This document shows positions 1 to 8,024 of a stretch of DNA of 33,913 nucleotides, piece after piece. The translations under genes were made by a program, and so were the position numbers. Source of the DNA: JAMXLO01 sp041487355. GTDB lineage: Bacteria > Pseudomonadota > Alphaproteobacteria > Acetobacterales > Acetobacteraceae. Position 1 is the first letter of the stretch. Each line of letters opens with the position of its first letter. The DNA is taken from positions 1 through 33,913 of the forward strand of contig JBGPND010000035.1 of the NCBI GenBank assembly GCA_041487355.1, written 5' to 3'. The notes below the pieces were generated by a model. That model was not told the DNA's origin. It saw only the letters and a program-made list of their open reading frames with translations, and made no database searches.

Positions 1-464
1 AACACCTGCGGGTCGCGCACGATCGCACGGCCCATCGCGACACGCTGGCGCTGGCCGCCGGAGAGCTGGCGCGGATAACGGTTGAGATATGGCGTCAGGC
101 CGAGGATCTGCGCCGCGCGGGCCACCTGTTGTTCGATCAGCCCCTTCGGCACCTTCGCCAGGCTGAGCGAGAACGCCATGTTGTCGCGCACCGTCATGTG
201 CGGATAGAGCGCATAGTTCTGGAACACCATGGCGATGTCGCGCTCCTTCGGCGCGACGTTGTTCACCACGCGCTCGCCGATGGCGATCTCGCCGGCAGTA
301 ATGTTCTCCAGCCCGGCGATCATGCGCAGCAGCGTCGATTTGCCGCAGCCAGATGGGCCGACGAGGATGACGAACTCGCCGTCTTCGATCTCGACGCTGA
401 CGCCGTGCAGCACCTCGGTCGAGCCGAAGATCTTGCGGACGTTCCGGATGGAAACGTTGGCCAT
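1..464 (-). CDS. Sugar-type ABC transporter ATP-binding protein (UgpC/MalK-like), 3' end outside window
   Basis: This is the N-terminal part of an ABC importer ATPase, which would hydrolyse ATP at the inner face of the membrane to power uptake. The start is the ATG at 464 (MANVSIRNVRKIFG). In order one sees a Walker A motif GPSGCGKST near residues 37-45, a Q-loop in VFQNYALYPHMTVRDNM, and the ABC signature LSGGQRQRVAMGRAIVRDP just before the window edge. The pattern 'IEDGEFVILVGPSGCGKST' is typical of the carbohydrate-uptake family (UgpC, MalK, MsmX). Walker B, the H-loop and the C-terminal regulatory domain lie beyond base 1, so the substrate cannot be told. It lies downstream of the ThDP enzyme on the same strand, separated by a palindromic repeat, so it may or may not be co-transcribed. 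Confidence 0.9.
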   Translation of the reverse strand, partial: MANVSIRNVRKIFGSTEVLHGVSVEIEDGEFVILVGPSGCGKSTLLRMIAGLENITAGEIAIGERVVNNVAPKERDIAMVFQNYALYPHMTVRDNMAFSLSLAKVPKGLIEQQVARAAQILGLTPYLNRYPRQLSGGQRQRVAMGRAIVRDPQV

Positions 465-488
465 GATGTTGTTGGACGTCCTCCAAAT

Positions 489-590
489 CGTCATGGCCGG
501 CGAAGGCCGGCCATCCACGTCTTCCCTTCACGCACGAAAGTCGTGGATGGCCAGCCTGATCCCCGGGTCAAGCCCGGGGAGGCCATGACG
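489..590. repeat. Palindromic extragenic repeat, copy 1
   Basis: The outer arms CGTCATGGCC and GGCCATGACG are perfect inverted repeats, and inner arms CCATCCACG and CGTGGATGG pair inside them. A GC-rich sub-stem (CCCCGGG/CCCGGGG) sits near the right end. The same outer arms recur at 5320-5399. It lies between two minus-strand genes and could fold as a cruciform or an RNA hairpin. Confidence 0.8.
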
Positions 591-596
591 GTTGTA

Positions 597-2222
597 TCAG
601 AACTTCGAGACCCGAGTCTCCTTGGCGGTGATGAACTCGAGCAGCGCCGGCTTGCCTTGCTGCGTCTGCTCGATGCCGCGCTGGATCGCCGCCTTGATCT
701 GCGCGGGATCCGTCACGCGCTCGCCATAGCCGCCGAACGCGCGCGCCATCGCCGCGTAGTCGCCGGAGATGTCGGTGGAGCGGTATTTCTCAGTGGAGAT
801 CGGCATCACCTTGAGCTCGATCGCCATGGAGAAGTTGTTCATCAGGCAGGACAGGATGGGGATGCGCTCGCGCACCGCCGTCTCGAAGTCCATGCCGGTG
901 AAGCCGATCGCCGCGTCGCCCCAGAAGTTGATGCAGAGTTTCTCTGGTTTCGCCAGCTTCGCGCCCATGGCAAGGCCCAACCCCATGCCGAGCTGCGTGG
1001 TCTTGCCCCAGCCGATATACGACATCGGTTCGGTGGAGACCCAGAACGGCGAGATCTGGTCGCGCGGGCTGCCGGCGTCGTGGGTGATGATGGTGTTCTT
1101 CGGATCGGTCCCGGCCATCAGCTCCCAGATCACGCGGTACGGGCTGATCGGCGCCTCGTTCGAGTTGAGCAGAGGCTTCCACTGCGCCATCCACTCTTCG
1201 CGGACCTGGGTGATCTCCTTCACCACCGCGCTCGGATCGCGGTTCGACTTGATGGTCTGCGACAGCTCGCCGATCAGCGCCTCGAGCGTCAGCGCCGCAT
1301 CGCCCAACAGGCCGATCGAGGCCAGCACATCCTTGTTCAGATGGTCGGGATCGAGGGTGGCGTGGATGAACTTCTTGCCCTTGGGGAACTTGATGCCGAA
1401 GTTGGTCTCGGTGAACGAGCAGCCGATGCCGATGATCAGATCGGAATTGGCGACGAAGTGATGCACCGGCTTCGGCACTGCGTTGCCGCCCGAGCCGAGC
1501 GACAGCGGATGGTTCTCCGGGAACGAGCTCTTGCCGCCGAGGCTGGTGGTGACCGGCGCGCCGAGCAGTTCGGCGAATTTCCGAAGTTGCGGCCAGGCCT
1601 CCGACCAGTGCACGCCGGTGCCGGCGTAGATGACCGGCCGCTTCGCCGCCAGGATCGCCGCCGCGGCCTTGCGCACGTCGGCGGGATCGGGCGCCGAACG
1701 GACGCGGGTGACCGGCGTGTAGTCGAGCTCGCCGATATCCGCGCCCCACAGGTCGGTGGGGATTTCCACGATGCAGGGGCCGCCGCGGCCGTTGCGCAGA
1801 CGCGAGAAGGCGCGGCGCATGATGTTGGACAGCTCGGCTGCGACGACGAGCGGTTCGGCCGACTTCGACACGCCGCGCATCTCGCGGACCGCGCTGTAGT
1901 TCGGGTCGATATGCGCGATGCGCTGCGGATAGCCCTGCGGGATCACCAGCACAGGGACTGATTCGCTGAAGGCCTGGGCGATGCCGCCATAGGCGTTCTC
2001 GGTGCCCGGGCCGTGCTGCATGCAGAAGGCGCCGATCTTCTTGCCCGACGTGACGCGGGAGATCGCGTCGGCCATGTGCAGGCCGATGCGCTCCTGGCGC
2101 ACGATGACCGGGCGGATGTCGGCGGCGGCTGCATATTCCAGCAGATGGTTGACGGGGTAGCCGCAGAGGATCTCGATCCCCTCGCGTTTCATGATTTCGG
2201 CAACTGCTTCGCCAACCTTCAT
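597..2222 (-). CDS. ThDP-dependent enzyme, acetolactate-synthase-like superfamily
   Basis: A 541-residue thiamine-diphosphate enzyme with the three-domain (Pyr, central, PP) layout of acetolactate synthase, benzoylformate decarboxylase and oxalyl-CoA decarboxylase relatives. The cofactor-activating glutamate is Glu44 in RQERIGLHMAD. The ThDP/Mg motif near residues 435-463 reads GDA...NN, spaced as in the family, with the usual GDG third residue replaced by Ala. I chose the ATG at 2222 because GAGGGA lies 9 bases upstream and MKVGEAVAEIMKREG is a typical first helix; a longer frame exists but adds an unlike leader. It follows an aldo/keto reductase gene on the same strand after about 117 bases. 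The substrate cannot be assigned; it is not an obvious IlvB, since no IlvN small subunit is nearby. Confidence 0.85.
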   Translation of the reverse strand: MKVGEAVAEIMKREGIEILCGYPVNHLLEYAAAADIRPVIVRQERIGLHMADAISRVTSGKKIGAFCMQHGPGTENAYGGIAQAFSESVPVLVIPQGYPQRIAHIDPNYSAVREMRGVSKSAEPLVVAAELSNIMRRAFSRLRNGRGGPCIVEIPTDLWGADIGELDYTPVTRVRSAPDPADVRKAAAAILAAKRPVIYAGTGVHWSEAWPQLRKFAELLGAPVTTSLGGKSSFPENHPLSLGSGGNAVPKPVHHFVANSDLIIGIGCSFTETNFGIKFPKGKKFIHATLDPDHLNKDVLASIGLLGDAALTLEALIGELSQTIKSNRDPSAVVKEITQVREEWMAQWKPLLNSNEAPISPYRVIWELMAGTDPKNTIITHDAGSPRDQISPFWVSTEPMSYIGWGKTTQLGMGLGLAMGAKLAKPEKLCINFWGDAAIGFTGMDFETAVRERIPILSCLMNNFSMAIELKVMPISTEKYRSTDISGDYAAMARAFGGYGERVTDPAQIKAAIQRGIEQTQQGKPALLEFITAKETRVSKF

Positions 2223-2339
2223 CTCACGAATTCCCTCTGCTGGGGTTGTGCTCCTTCGGCGCTCGGTCTGTGGACAGCCCGAGCGCCAAGTGAGAGGCAG
2301 GGTAGGACCCGCGTTGGCCGGTGGCAACGGGCCGCGCAG

Positions 2340-3320
2340 TTATCCAATGGGCGCGCGAGCAACCGAGGCGTCGACGCGGGCGACAAGCTCTGCTGGCAGC
2401 TTGCCTGCCTCGGCGGCCGCGACACACTCCGCCAGTTCCTGGCGGTTCTTCACGCCCAGCACCAACGTGTCGATGTCGAGCGACAGAGCGTAGCGGTGAG
2501 CGATCACCGCCGGATTGGCGCCAAGCTCGGCGCAGAGGCGGCGGAAGCCGGCAGCACGCGCATAGTCGCGGACCTCCGGGTGGTCTGCGGTCAGGGGCCG
2601 ATCGATCGCGGCGGTCAGCGCGCCGGCCTGCACCGCGCGGATGCCCATCACGCCGACGCCGTTGGCGCGCGCCGCCGCCATCACCGCGCGGGGCTTCGCC
2701 GGCCCGTCGAAGAACTTCAGGCCACCGGGCGAGTCCAGCAGGTTGGCGATGCACTGCACCGCCGCCGGGACAGGGCGCTCGTTCAGCAGCCTGATGATGG
2801 TGTCGGGATGGCCGATGCCGGTCAGCCCCCAGGCGCCGATCAGGCCCTCGGCCACCAGCCGCTCGAAGATCGGCCGGATATGCGTAACGAAAACCGGATA
2901 GGGCGTCATGCGGCTGCCGCCGTCGCCCCATCCCGCCATGAAAGCCGCGTCCGGCACGACATTGGAGTGCAGAAGGAAGATGTCGAGGCGCGACAGGCGC
3001 AGGCGTCGCAGGCTGGCCTCGATCGACCGGCGCAGGATCGTCTCGATCTCCCCGGGTGGCGGGTTGCCGAGGTTGCACTTGCTGGTGACCTGGACGCCAG
3101 CGCGCAGCCGGCCGGCGAAGGCCTCGCCCACGACCTCCTCGGCTTTGCCGTCACCGTAGCGTGGCGCGAGGTCGAGCAGGTTGATCCCGGCGGCGACCGC
3201 CGCATGCACCGTGGCGACGCATTCGTCGAACGTGGTCGGGCCCCAGAGCATGCCGAGCCCGCCGCCGCCGAGGGTCAGCGTGGAAACCGGGGGAAGCCTG
3301 CCGAATGAATGCTGTTGCAT
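2340..3320 (-). CDS. Aldo/keto reductase
   Basis: A 326-residue NAD(P)H-dependent oxidoreductase of the aldo/keto reductase superfamily (TIM barrel, cytoplasmic). The catalytic tetrad is visible: Asp50 and Tyr55 in LLDLAPRYGDGKAEE, Lys81 in VTSKCN, and His118 in IFLLHSN. The ATG at 3320 is preceded by AAGG about 8 bases upstream and gives MQQHSFGRLPPVSTLTLGGG; an upstream in-frame ATG would add 16 residues without a clear ribosome site. The DLAPRYGDGKAEEVVGEAF pattern resembles the D-threo-aldose/L-fucose dehydrogenase branch, but that is only a resemblance. It diverges from rplU. Confidence 0.87.
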   Translation of the reverse strand: MQQHSFGRLPPVSTLTLGGGGLGMLWGPTTFDECVATVHAAVAAGINLLDLAPRYGDGKAEEVVGEAFAGRLRAGVQVTSKCNLGNPPPGEIETILRRSIEASLRRLRLSRLDIFLLHSNVVPDAAFMAGWGDGGSRMTPYPVFVTHIRPIFERLVAEGLIGAWGLTGIGHPDTIIRLLNERPVPAAVQCIANLLDSPGGLKFFDGPAKPRAVMAAARANGVGVMGIRAVQAGALTAAIDRPLTADHPEVRDYARAAGFRRLCAELGANPAVIAHRYALSLDIDTLVLGVKNRQELAECVAAAEAGKLPAELVARVDASVARAPIG

Positions 3321-3373
3321 GGACGCGACCTTGGGTGCGGGGTGGACCTTTGCGCGATCATGGCCCAAACGCG

Positions 3374-3401
3374 TTGACAGGGCGAACCCGCCCGCTATAA
3401 C
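3374..3401 (+). promoter_or_regulatory. Predicted sigma-70 promoter of rplU-rpmA
   Basis: A consensus -35 box TTGACA (3374-3379) and a -10 box TATAAC (3396-3401) are separated by 16 bases. Transcription would start near 3408, leaving a leader of about 50 bases before the L21 start. It lies in the divergent gap between the aldo/keto reductase and rplU. Confidence 0.75.
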
Positions 3402-3459
3402 CCCCGCTCTCCGGCCGCAGGGTGTCCTGACGGCCCGCTATGGCGTGGGAATTCGTGTG

Positions 3460-3933
3460 ATGTTCGCAGTGATCCGCACCGGCGGGAAACAATACCGGGT
3501 GACGCCGAACGCGGTGCTGAAGGTCGAGAAGCTGGAGGCTGAGCCCGGCGCGACCGTCACCTTCACCGACGTCCTCGCGGTGGGCAACGAGGGCGCCGTG
3601 ACCCTTGGCGCGCCTGTCGTGGCGGGCGCCTCGGTCACCGCGACCGTCGTCGCACAGGACCGGCTGGACAAGATCATCATCTTCAAGAAGCGCCGCCGGC
3701 AGAACAGCCGCCGCAGGAATGGCCATCGCCAACACGTGACCGTGCTGCGGGTCGCTGGCATCGGGCTGGACGGCAGGGAGCTGACCGCTGCCGCCGAGGT
3801 CGAGCCGACCGGGCCAGCCGAGCCGATCGAGCCGGCCGCCCTGGACGTGGCGCAGCCGCTCGCGGTGGCCGCGGGCGAGAACCCCGAAAACCTTGCCCCG
3901 GGCTCCGACCCGGGGGTCGCGCCGCGGGAGTAG
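3460..3933 (+). CDS. rplU: 50S ribosomal protein L21, with long C-terminal tail
   Basis: L21 binds 23S rRNA (domain VI region) in the large subunit, next to L20. The start MFAVIRTGGKQYRVTPNAVLKVEKLEAEPG and the signature KKRRRQNSRRRNGHRQHVTVLRVAGI are diagnostic. The core ends near residue 103; the product has 157 residues, so about 50 residues form an Ala/Pro/Glu-rich, probably disordered acidic tail (EVEPTGPAEPIEPAALDV and beyond). Tails of this kind occur on alphaproteobacterial L21, but this one is long. The ATG at 3460 matches the family start; GGGA lies upstream. rpmA follows after 6 bases in the universally conserved rplU-rpmA order. Confidence 0.97.
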   Translation: MFAVIRTGGKQYRVTPNAVLKVEKLEAEPGATVTFTDVLAVGNEGAVTLGAPVVAGASVTATVVAQDRLDKIIIFKKRRRQNSRRRNGHRQHVTVLRVAGIGLDGRELTAAAEVEPTGPAEPIEPAALDVAQPLAVAAGENPENLAPGSDPGVAPRE

Positions 3934-3939
3934 AACGAG

Positions 3940-4209
3940 ATGGCACACAAGAAGGCGGGCGGCTCCTCGCGCAATGGCCGCGACACGGAAGGCCGGCGCC
4001 TCGGCATCAAGAAGTTCGGCGGCGAGGCGGTGATTGCCGGCAATATCATACTTCGCCAGCGCGGCACCAAGTGGAAGCCGGGCCACAACGTTGGACTCGG
4101 GCGGGATCACACAATCTTTGCCCTGGTGGACGGCAAGGTGGAGTTCAAGCGCCGGTCGGACGATCGGGTGCACGTGTCCGTGGCACCGCTGCCGGCTGCC
4201 GCCGAGTAA
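3940..4209 (+). CDS. rpmA: 50S ribosomal protein L27
   Basis: An 89-residue L27, a large-subunit protein whose N-terminal tail reaches the peptidyl-transferase centre. MAHKKAGGSSRNGRDTEGRR and the GGEAVIAGNIILRQRGTKWKPGHNVGLGRDHTIFA core are standard. There is no N-terminal presequence of the kind cleaved in Firmicutes; the protein begins directly with MAHKK. It lies 6 bases after rplU in one transcript and is closed by a strong hairpin terminator. Confidence 0.98.
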   Translation: MAHKKAGGSSRNGRDTEGRRLGIKKFGGEAVIAGNIILRQRGTKWKPGHNVGLGRDHTIFALVDGKVEFKRRSDDRVHVSVAPLPAAAE

Positions 4210-4234
4210 GGCGCCGGACCCTTTTGCGTTTCTG

Positions 4235-4267
4235 ACGGGGGTCGGCGCCAGCCGGCCCCCGTTTTCG
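4235..4267 (+). terminator. Rho-independent terminator after rpmA
   Basis: An 11-bp stem (ACGGGGGTCGG with CCGGCCCCCGT, one G-U pair) around the 6-base loop CGCCAG is followed directly by TTTCGTT. It lies between rpmA and obgE and should separate most ribosomal-protein transcription from obgE. Confidence 0.85.
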
Positions 4268-4280
4268 TTGGAAGGTAGCG

Positions 4281-5291
4281 ATGAAGTTCCTCGACCAGGC
4301 CAAGATCCTTGTGCGCTCCGGCAACGGCGGCGACGGCGTGGTCGCGTTCCGCCGGGAGAAATTCATCGAGTTCGGCGGCCCCGATGGCGGCAATGGCGGC
4401 AAGGGCGGCGACATCGTCTTCGAGGCCGTGCCCAACCTGAACACGCTCATCGACTTCCGCTACACGCAGCATTTCCGCGCGAAGAAGGGTGGCAACGGCT
4501 CGGGCGCCGACCGCACCGGAGCCGGCGCGCCGGACGTGGTGATCAAGGTTCCGATCGGGACGCAGATCATGGCCGAGGACCGCGAGACATTGCTGGCCGA
4601 CATGGATACGCCCGGCAAGCGGCTCGTGCTGCTGCGTGGCGGCGACGGCGGGTTCGGCAATGCGCACTACAAGTCCTCCACCAACCGGGCACCGCGCCGG
4701 GCCGACAAGGGCTGGCCTGGCGAGGAGCGCTGGGTGTGGCTGCGGCTGAAGCTGATCGCCGATGCCGGGCTGGTCGGGCTGCCGAATGCCGGCAAGTCGA
4801 CCTTCCTCGCCGCGGTATCCGCGGCAAAGCCGAAGATCGCCGACTATCCGTTCACTACGCTGCATCCGCAGTTGGGTGTGGTGCGGTTGTCGGCCGCGGA
4901 GGAGTTCGTGCTGGCCGACATCCCCGGCCTGATCGAGGGGGCGCATGAAGGCGCCGGGCTCGGCGATCGGTTCCTCGGCCATGTCGAGCGCTGTGCGGTG
5001 CTGCTGCACCTGGTGGACGGCGCAGCGGGCGATGTGGTGCGCGCGTGGCGAACCGTGCGCGAGGAGCTGGCGGCCTATGGCGGCGGGCTGGCGGACAAGC
5101 CGGAGCTGATCGGGCTCAACAAGGTGGACGCGATGACGCCACGCGAGGCGGCGACGCGGAAGGCGGCGCTGGCCAAGGCGTCCGGCCGGCCGGTGATGCT
5201 GCTATCCGGTGTAACCGGCCAGGGAGCGCCGGAAGTGCTGCGCGCGCTGCAGTCGCTGATCAACGCGGCGAGGCAGGAGAAGGCGGCATAA
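4281..5291 (+). CDS. obgE: GTPase Obg/CgtA
   Basis: A 336-residue ribosome-associated GTPase involved in 50S assembly and stress control. Residues 1-158 form the glycine-rich Obg fold (GNGGDGVVAFRREKF, GGPDGGNGGKGGD). The G domain carries G1 GLPNAGKST (166-174), G3 DIPGL (213-217) and G4 NKVD (280-283), with YPFTTLHP as switch I. It stops soon after the G domain, so the extra C-terminal OCT domain of Bacillus Obg is absent, as is usual in proteobacteria. GGAAGG lies about 6 bases before the ATG. It sits in the conserved rplU-rpmA-obgE order. Confidence 0.97.
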   Translation: MKFLDQAKILVRSGNGGDGVVAFRREKFIEFGGPDGGNGGKGGDIVFEAVPNLNTLIDFRYTQHFRAKKGGNGSGADRTGAGAPDVVIKVPIGTQIMAEDRETLLADMDTPGKRLVLLRGGDGGFGNAHYKSSTNRAPRRADKGWPGEERWVWLRLKLIADAGLVGLPNAGKSTFLAAVSAAKPKIADYPFTTLHPQLGVVRLSAAEEFVLADIPGLIEGAHEGAGLGDRFLGHVERCAVLLHLVDGAAGDVVRAWRTVREELAAYGGGLADKPELIGLNKVDAMTPREAATRKAALAKASGRPVMLLSGVTGQGAPEVLRALQSLINAARQEKAA

Positions 5292-5319
5292 TGGCCAGAG
5301 GACGCCCGTTCCTTTCCCT

Positions 5320-5399
5320 CGTCATGGCCCGGCTTGACCCGGCCATCCGTACCAGCACGGGTGCCGCGACGGATGGCCGGGCCAAGCCCGGCCATGACG
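5320..5399. repeat. Palindromic extragenic repeat, copy 2
   Basis: It is bounded by CGTCATGGCC and GGCCATGACG like the copy at 489-590, but its inner part differs (CCGGCCATCCGT facing ACGGATGGCCGG, small loop around 5355-5368). It fills the spacer between obgE and proB, so an obgE transcript reading into proB would carry this hairpin. Confidence 0.8.
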
Positions 5400-5427
5400 A
5401 GGGGCATCGGGGCACGGCGGGGACGCC

Positions 5428-6543
5428 ATGACCCCCTCGCTCACACGCGCCCAGCGCCTCGTCGTGAAGATCGGCAGCGCCCTGGTGGTGGACCAGGACG
5501 AGGCCGCACCTCGGACGGCATGGCTGGATGGCGTTGCGGCGGACATCGCTTCGCTGCGCGCACGCGGCGTGGACGTGATCGTGGTGTCCTCCGGCGCCAT
5601 CGCCCTGGCGCGGCGTTCGCTCGGACTGCAACAGCGGCGGCTTAGGCTGGAGGAGCAGCAGGCCGCGGCGGCGGTAGGCCAGATCAGGCTGGCACAGGCC
5701 TGGAGCGAGGCGCTGTCGGCAAAGGGCCTCACCGCGGCGCAGTTGCTGCTGACGCTCGACGACACCGAGGATCGCCGCCGCTACCTCAACGCACGTGCGA
5801 CGCTCAACACGCTGCTTGGCCTCGGCTGCATACCGGTGATCAACGAGAACGACACGGTGGCGACCGCGGAGATCCGCTTCGGCGACAACGACCGTCTCGC
5901 GGCGCGGGTGGCGGAGATGACGCAGGCCGACCAGCTCGTGCTGCTGTCCGACATCGACGGGCTCTACACCGCCGATCCGCGGCGCGATCCCGCCGCCGCG
6001 CACATACCGCTGGTGCCTTCCATCACGCCGGAGATCGAGGCGATGGGTGGCGAGCCGCCGCCCGGTTATTCCTCCGGCGGAATGCGTACCAAGCTGGCGG
6101 CGGCGCGTATCGCCACGCAGGCGGGCTGTGCGATGGCGATTGCCTATGGCGATACCGACCACCCGCTCGCGGCATTGGAGAAGGGCGCGCGCTGCACCTG
6201 GTTCCTCGCCACACCGGAAGGTCGTTCGGCACGCAAGCGCTGGATCGCCGGCGCGCTGGCCCCGCTCGGCGCATTGGTGGTGGATGCAGGCGCGGCGCGC
6301 GCGCTGAAGGCGGGGCGTTCGCTGCTGCCTGCCGGCGTGCGCGGCGTCGAAGGCACGTTCGAGCGTGGCGATCCGGTGGTGGTGCGCGGTCCGGACGGGC
6401 AGGCGCTGGCACGCGGTCTGTCCGCGTATGCCAGCGCCGACGCGGAACGCATCGCCGGGCATCGGTCGGATGAGATCGAGGCCATATTGGGCTGGCGCGG
6501 ACGCGACGAGATCATCCACCGCGACGACCTGGTCTTGCTCTGA
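5428..6543 (+). CDS. proB: Glutamate 5-kinase
   Basis: A 371-residue enzyme phosphorylating L-glutamate to gamma-glutamyl phosphate, the first and feedback-controlled step of proline synthesis. The amino-acid-kinase fold is shown by LVVKIGSALVV, VIVVSSGAIALARRSLGL, INENDTVATAEIRFGDNDRLAARVA and LLSDIDGLYTADPR; GGMRTKLAAARIA closes the nucleotide site. The C-terminal hundred residues (about 270-365, GVRGVEGTFERGDPVVVRG) form the PUA domain of full-length ProB. ProA follows, as expected for the next step, but the two are separated by a palindromic element and a duplicated copy of the proB 3' end. Confidence 0.97.
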   Translation: MTPSLTRAQRLVVKIGSALVVDQDEAAPRTAWLDGVAADIASLRARGVDVIVVSSGAIALARRSLGLQQRRLRLEEQQAAAAVGQIRLAQAWSEALSAKGLTAAQLLLTLDDTEDRRRYLNARATLNTLLGLGCIPVINENDTVATAEIRFGDNDRLAARVAEMTQADQLVLLSDIDGLYTADPRRDPAAAHIPLVPSITPEIEAMGGEPPPGYSSGGMRTKLAAARIATQAGCAMAIAYGDTDHPLAALEKGARCTWFLATPEGRSARKRWIAGALAPLGALVVDAGAARALKAGRSLLPAGVRGVEGTFERGDPVVVRGPDGQALARGLSAYASADAERIAGHRSDEIEAILGWRGRDEIIHRDDLVLL

Positions 6544-6562
6544 GCCGCGTTGCGACGGCAGA
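6532..6562. repeat. 31-bp direct repeat, copy 1 (proB 3' end)
   Basis: It covers the last codons and stop of proB. The same 31 bases recur at 6661-6691 with two mismatches (the first 21 are identical). The two copies exactly bracket the palindromic element at 6563-6640. Confidence 0.9.
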
Positions 6563-6640
6563 GATGGGTATCGCTCCGCACAACCCATCCTACAGATTCC
6601 GGCGCAAGCGTAGGATGGGTTGAGCGGAGCGAAACCCATC
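6563..6640. repeat. Palindromic repeat element between proB and proA
   Basis: Two 31-base arms (6563-6593 and 6610-6640) are inverted repeats with two mismatches, around a 16-base centre. The arms carry the CGCTCCGC and ACCCATCCTAC blocks of a palindrome that, from memory, is widespread between genes in many proteobacteria. It is non-coding and would give a long RNA hairpin between proB and proA. Confidence 0.85.
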
Positions 6641-6660
6641 AGGGCCCGGCAAGCTCGCGC

Positions 6661-6691
6661 GTCTTGCTCTGAGCCGCGTTGCAAAGGCAGA
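6661..6691. repeat. 31-bp direct repeat, copy 2
   Basis: A second copy of the proB 3' end (29 of 31 bases identical to 6532-6562), lying just before the ribosome site of proA. The bases immediately upstream of the two copies are unrelated, so the duplication starts abruptly. Confidence 0.9.
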
Positions 6692-6714
6692 CTGACATCA
6701 GAGGAACGTCAGAG

Positions 6715-7974
6715 ATGCACATCGAGACGGAAGCCACCCAGCATCTGCAACGCGCCGCGGCGGCCGCGCGTGCCGCCTCGCATGTCCTGGCGCGCTTGCC
6801 GGATGCGGAGCGCAACGCCGCGCTGCGTGCGATGGCGGCGGCCTTGCGGTCGCACACGGCCGACATACTCGCCGCCAACGCCGCTGACCTGGCGGCCTAC
6901 AGCGGGACCGCCGCATTCCGCGACCGGCTCACGCTCACCGATGCGCGGGTCGATGCCATGGCCAAGGGCCTGGAGGATATTTCGAAGCTGCCCGATCCGC
7001 TCGGCCGCACGCTCGCCGACTGGACGCGGCCGAATGGCTTGCGCATCCGGCGCATCGCCACACCGATCGGTGTGATCGGCATGATCTACGAAAGCCGGCC
7101 GAATGTCGGCGCCGATGCCGCGGGCATCTGCCTGAAGTCGGGCAATGCGGTGATCCTGCGCGGCGGGTCCGAAAGCCTGCATAGCGCTCGGGCGATCAAT
7201 GCGGCACTGGTGACGGGGTTGCGCGCGGCGGGATTGCCCGAAGGCTGCGTGCAGATCGCTCCCAATGCCGACCGCGCCTATGTCGCCGCGATGCTGGCGG
7301 CGGCCGGACTGCTCGATCTGATCGTGCCGCGCGGGGGAAAATCCCTGGTCGAGCGGGTGCAGCGCGAGGCGCGCGTGCCGGTGCTGGCGCATGCCGAAGG
7401 GCTTTGCCACACCTATGTGCACGCATCCGCCGACCATGCGATGGCGCGTCGCATCGTGGCGAATGCCAAGATGCGGCGTACCGGCATATGCGGTGCCACG
7501 GAGACTCTGCTGATCGACCGCGCCATCGCTCCCGTTTTGCTGCCGGCAATCGTCGCCGATCTGCGCGCCCTCGGTTGCGACTTCCGTGCCGATGCGGCGG
7601 CGCGCGCCATCGTGCCTGACCTCGCCGCGGCGAGCGAAGCCGACTTCGACACCGAATGGCTTGACGCGATCCTGTCAGTCGCGGTGGTCGACGGCGTCGA
7701 TGCGGCATTGGCACACATTGCCCGCCACGGCTCCGAGCATACCGACGCCATCGTCGCCGAGGACGCGGAAGCGGCGGAGCAGTTCCTGCGTGGCGTGGAC
7801 AGCGCGGTCGCGCTGTGGAACGCCTCGACGCAGTTCTGCGATGGCGGCGAATTCGGCTTCGGCGCCGAGATCGGCATCGCCACCGGACGCATCCATGCGC
7901 GCGGTCCGGTGGGACCCGAGCAACTGACAACCTATCGCTACCTGGTCATCGGCACCGGGCAGGTGCGTCCCTGA
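6715..7974 (+). CDS. proA: Gamma-glutamyl phosphate reductase
   Basis: A 419-residue NADPH-dependent enzyme of the aldehyde-dehydrogenase superfamily that reduces gamma-glutamyl phosphate to glutamate semialdehyde, the second step of proline synthesis. Recognisable are IGVIGMIYESRPNVGADAA, GNAVILRGGSESLHSA, the cysteine in MRRTGICGATETLLI, and the C-terminal STQFCDGGEFGFGAEIGIATGRIHARGPVG. The start at 6715 (MHIETEATQHL) has GAGGA 9 bases upstream; a start 12 codons earlier would lie in the repeat-derived region. Length matches the family (about 417). nadD follows closely. Confidence 0.97.
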   Translation: MHIETEATQHLQRAAAAARAASHVLARLPDAERNAALRAMAAALRSHTADILAANAADLAAYSGTAAFRDRLTLTDARVDAMAKGLEDISKLPDPLGRTLADWTRPNGLRIRRIATPIGVIGMIYESRPNVGADAAGICLKSGNAVILRGGSESLHSARAINAALVTGLRAAGLPEGCVQIAPNADRAYVAAMLAAAGLLDLIVPRGGKSLVERVQREARVPVLAHAEGLCHTYVHASADHAMARRIVANAKMRRTGICGATETLLIDRAIAPVLLPAIVADLRALGCDFRADAAARAIVPDLAAASEADFDTEWLDAILSVAVVDGVDAALAHIARHGSEHTDAIVAEDAEAAEQFLRGVDSAVALWNASTQFCDGGEFGFGAEIGIATGRIHARGPVGPEQLTTYRYLVIGTGQVRP

Positions 7975-8024
7975 ACGCGCCGTTGTGGCATGAACCGATC
8001 CCCCGGTTCGGTGACCGAAGGCGC

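Noticed and set aside
129..1961. A 610-codon open frame on the plus strand opposite the ABC ATPase and the ThDP enzyme
   Set aside because: It is rich in Arg, His and Asp with no domain pattern, runs antisense to two clear genes, and is the usual effect of high GC.
597..2222. Calling the ThDP enzyme IlvB (acetohydroxyacid synthase)
   Set aside because: No regulatory-subunit gene follows and the ThDP motif reads GDA rather than GDG, so a specific name is not supported.
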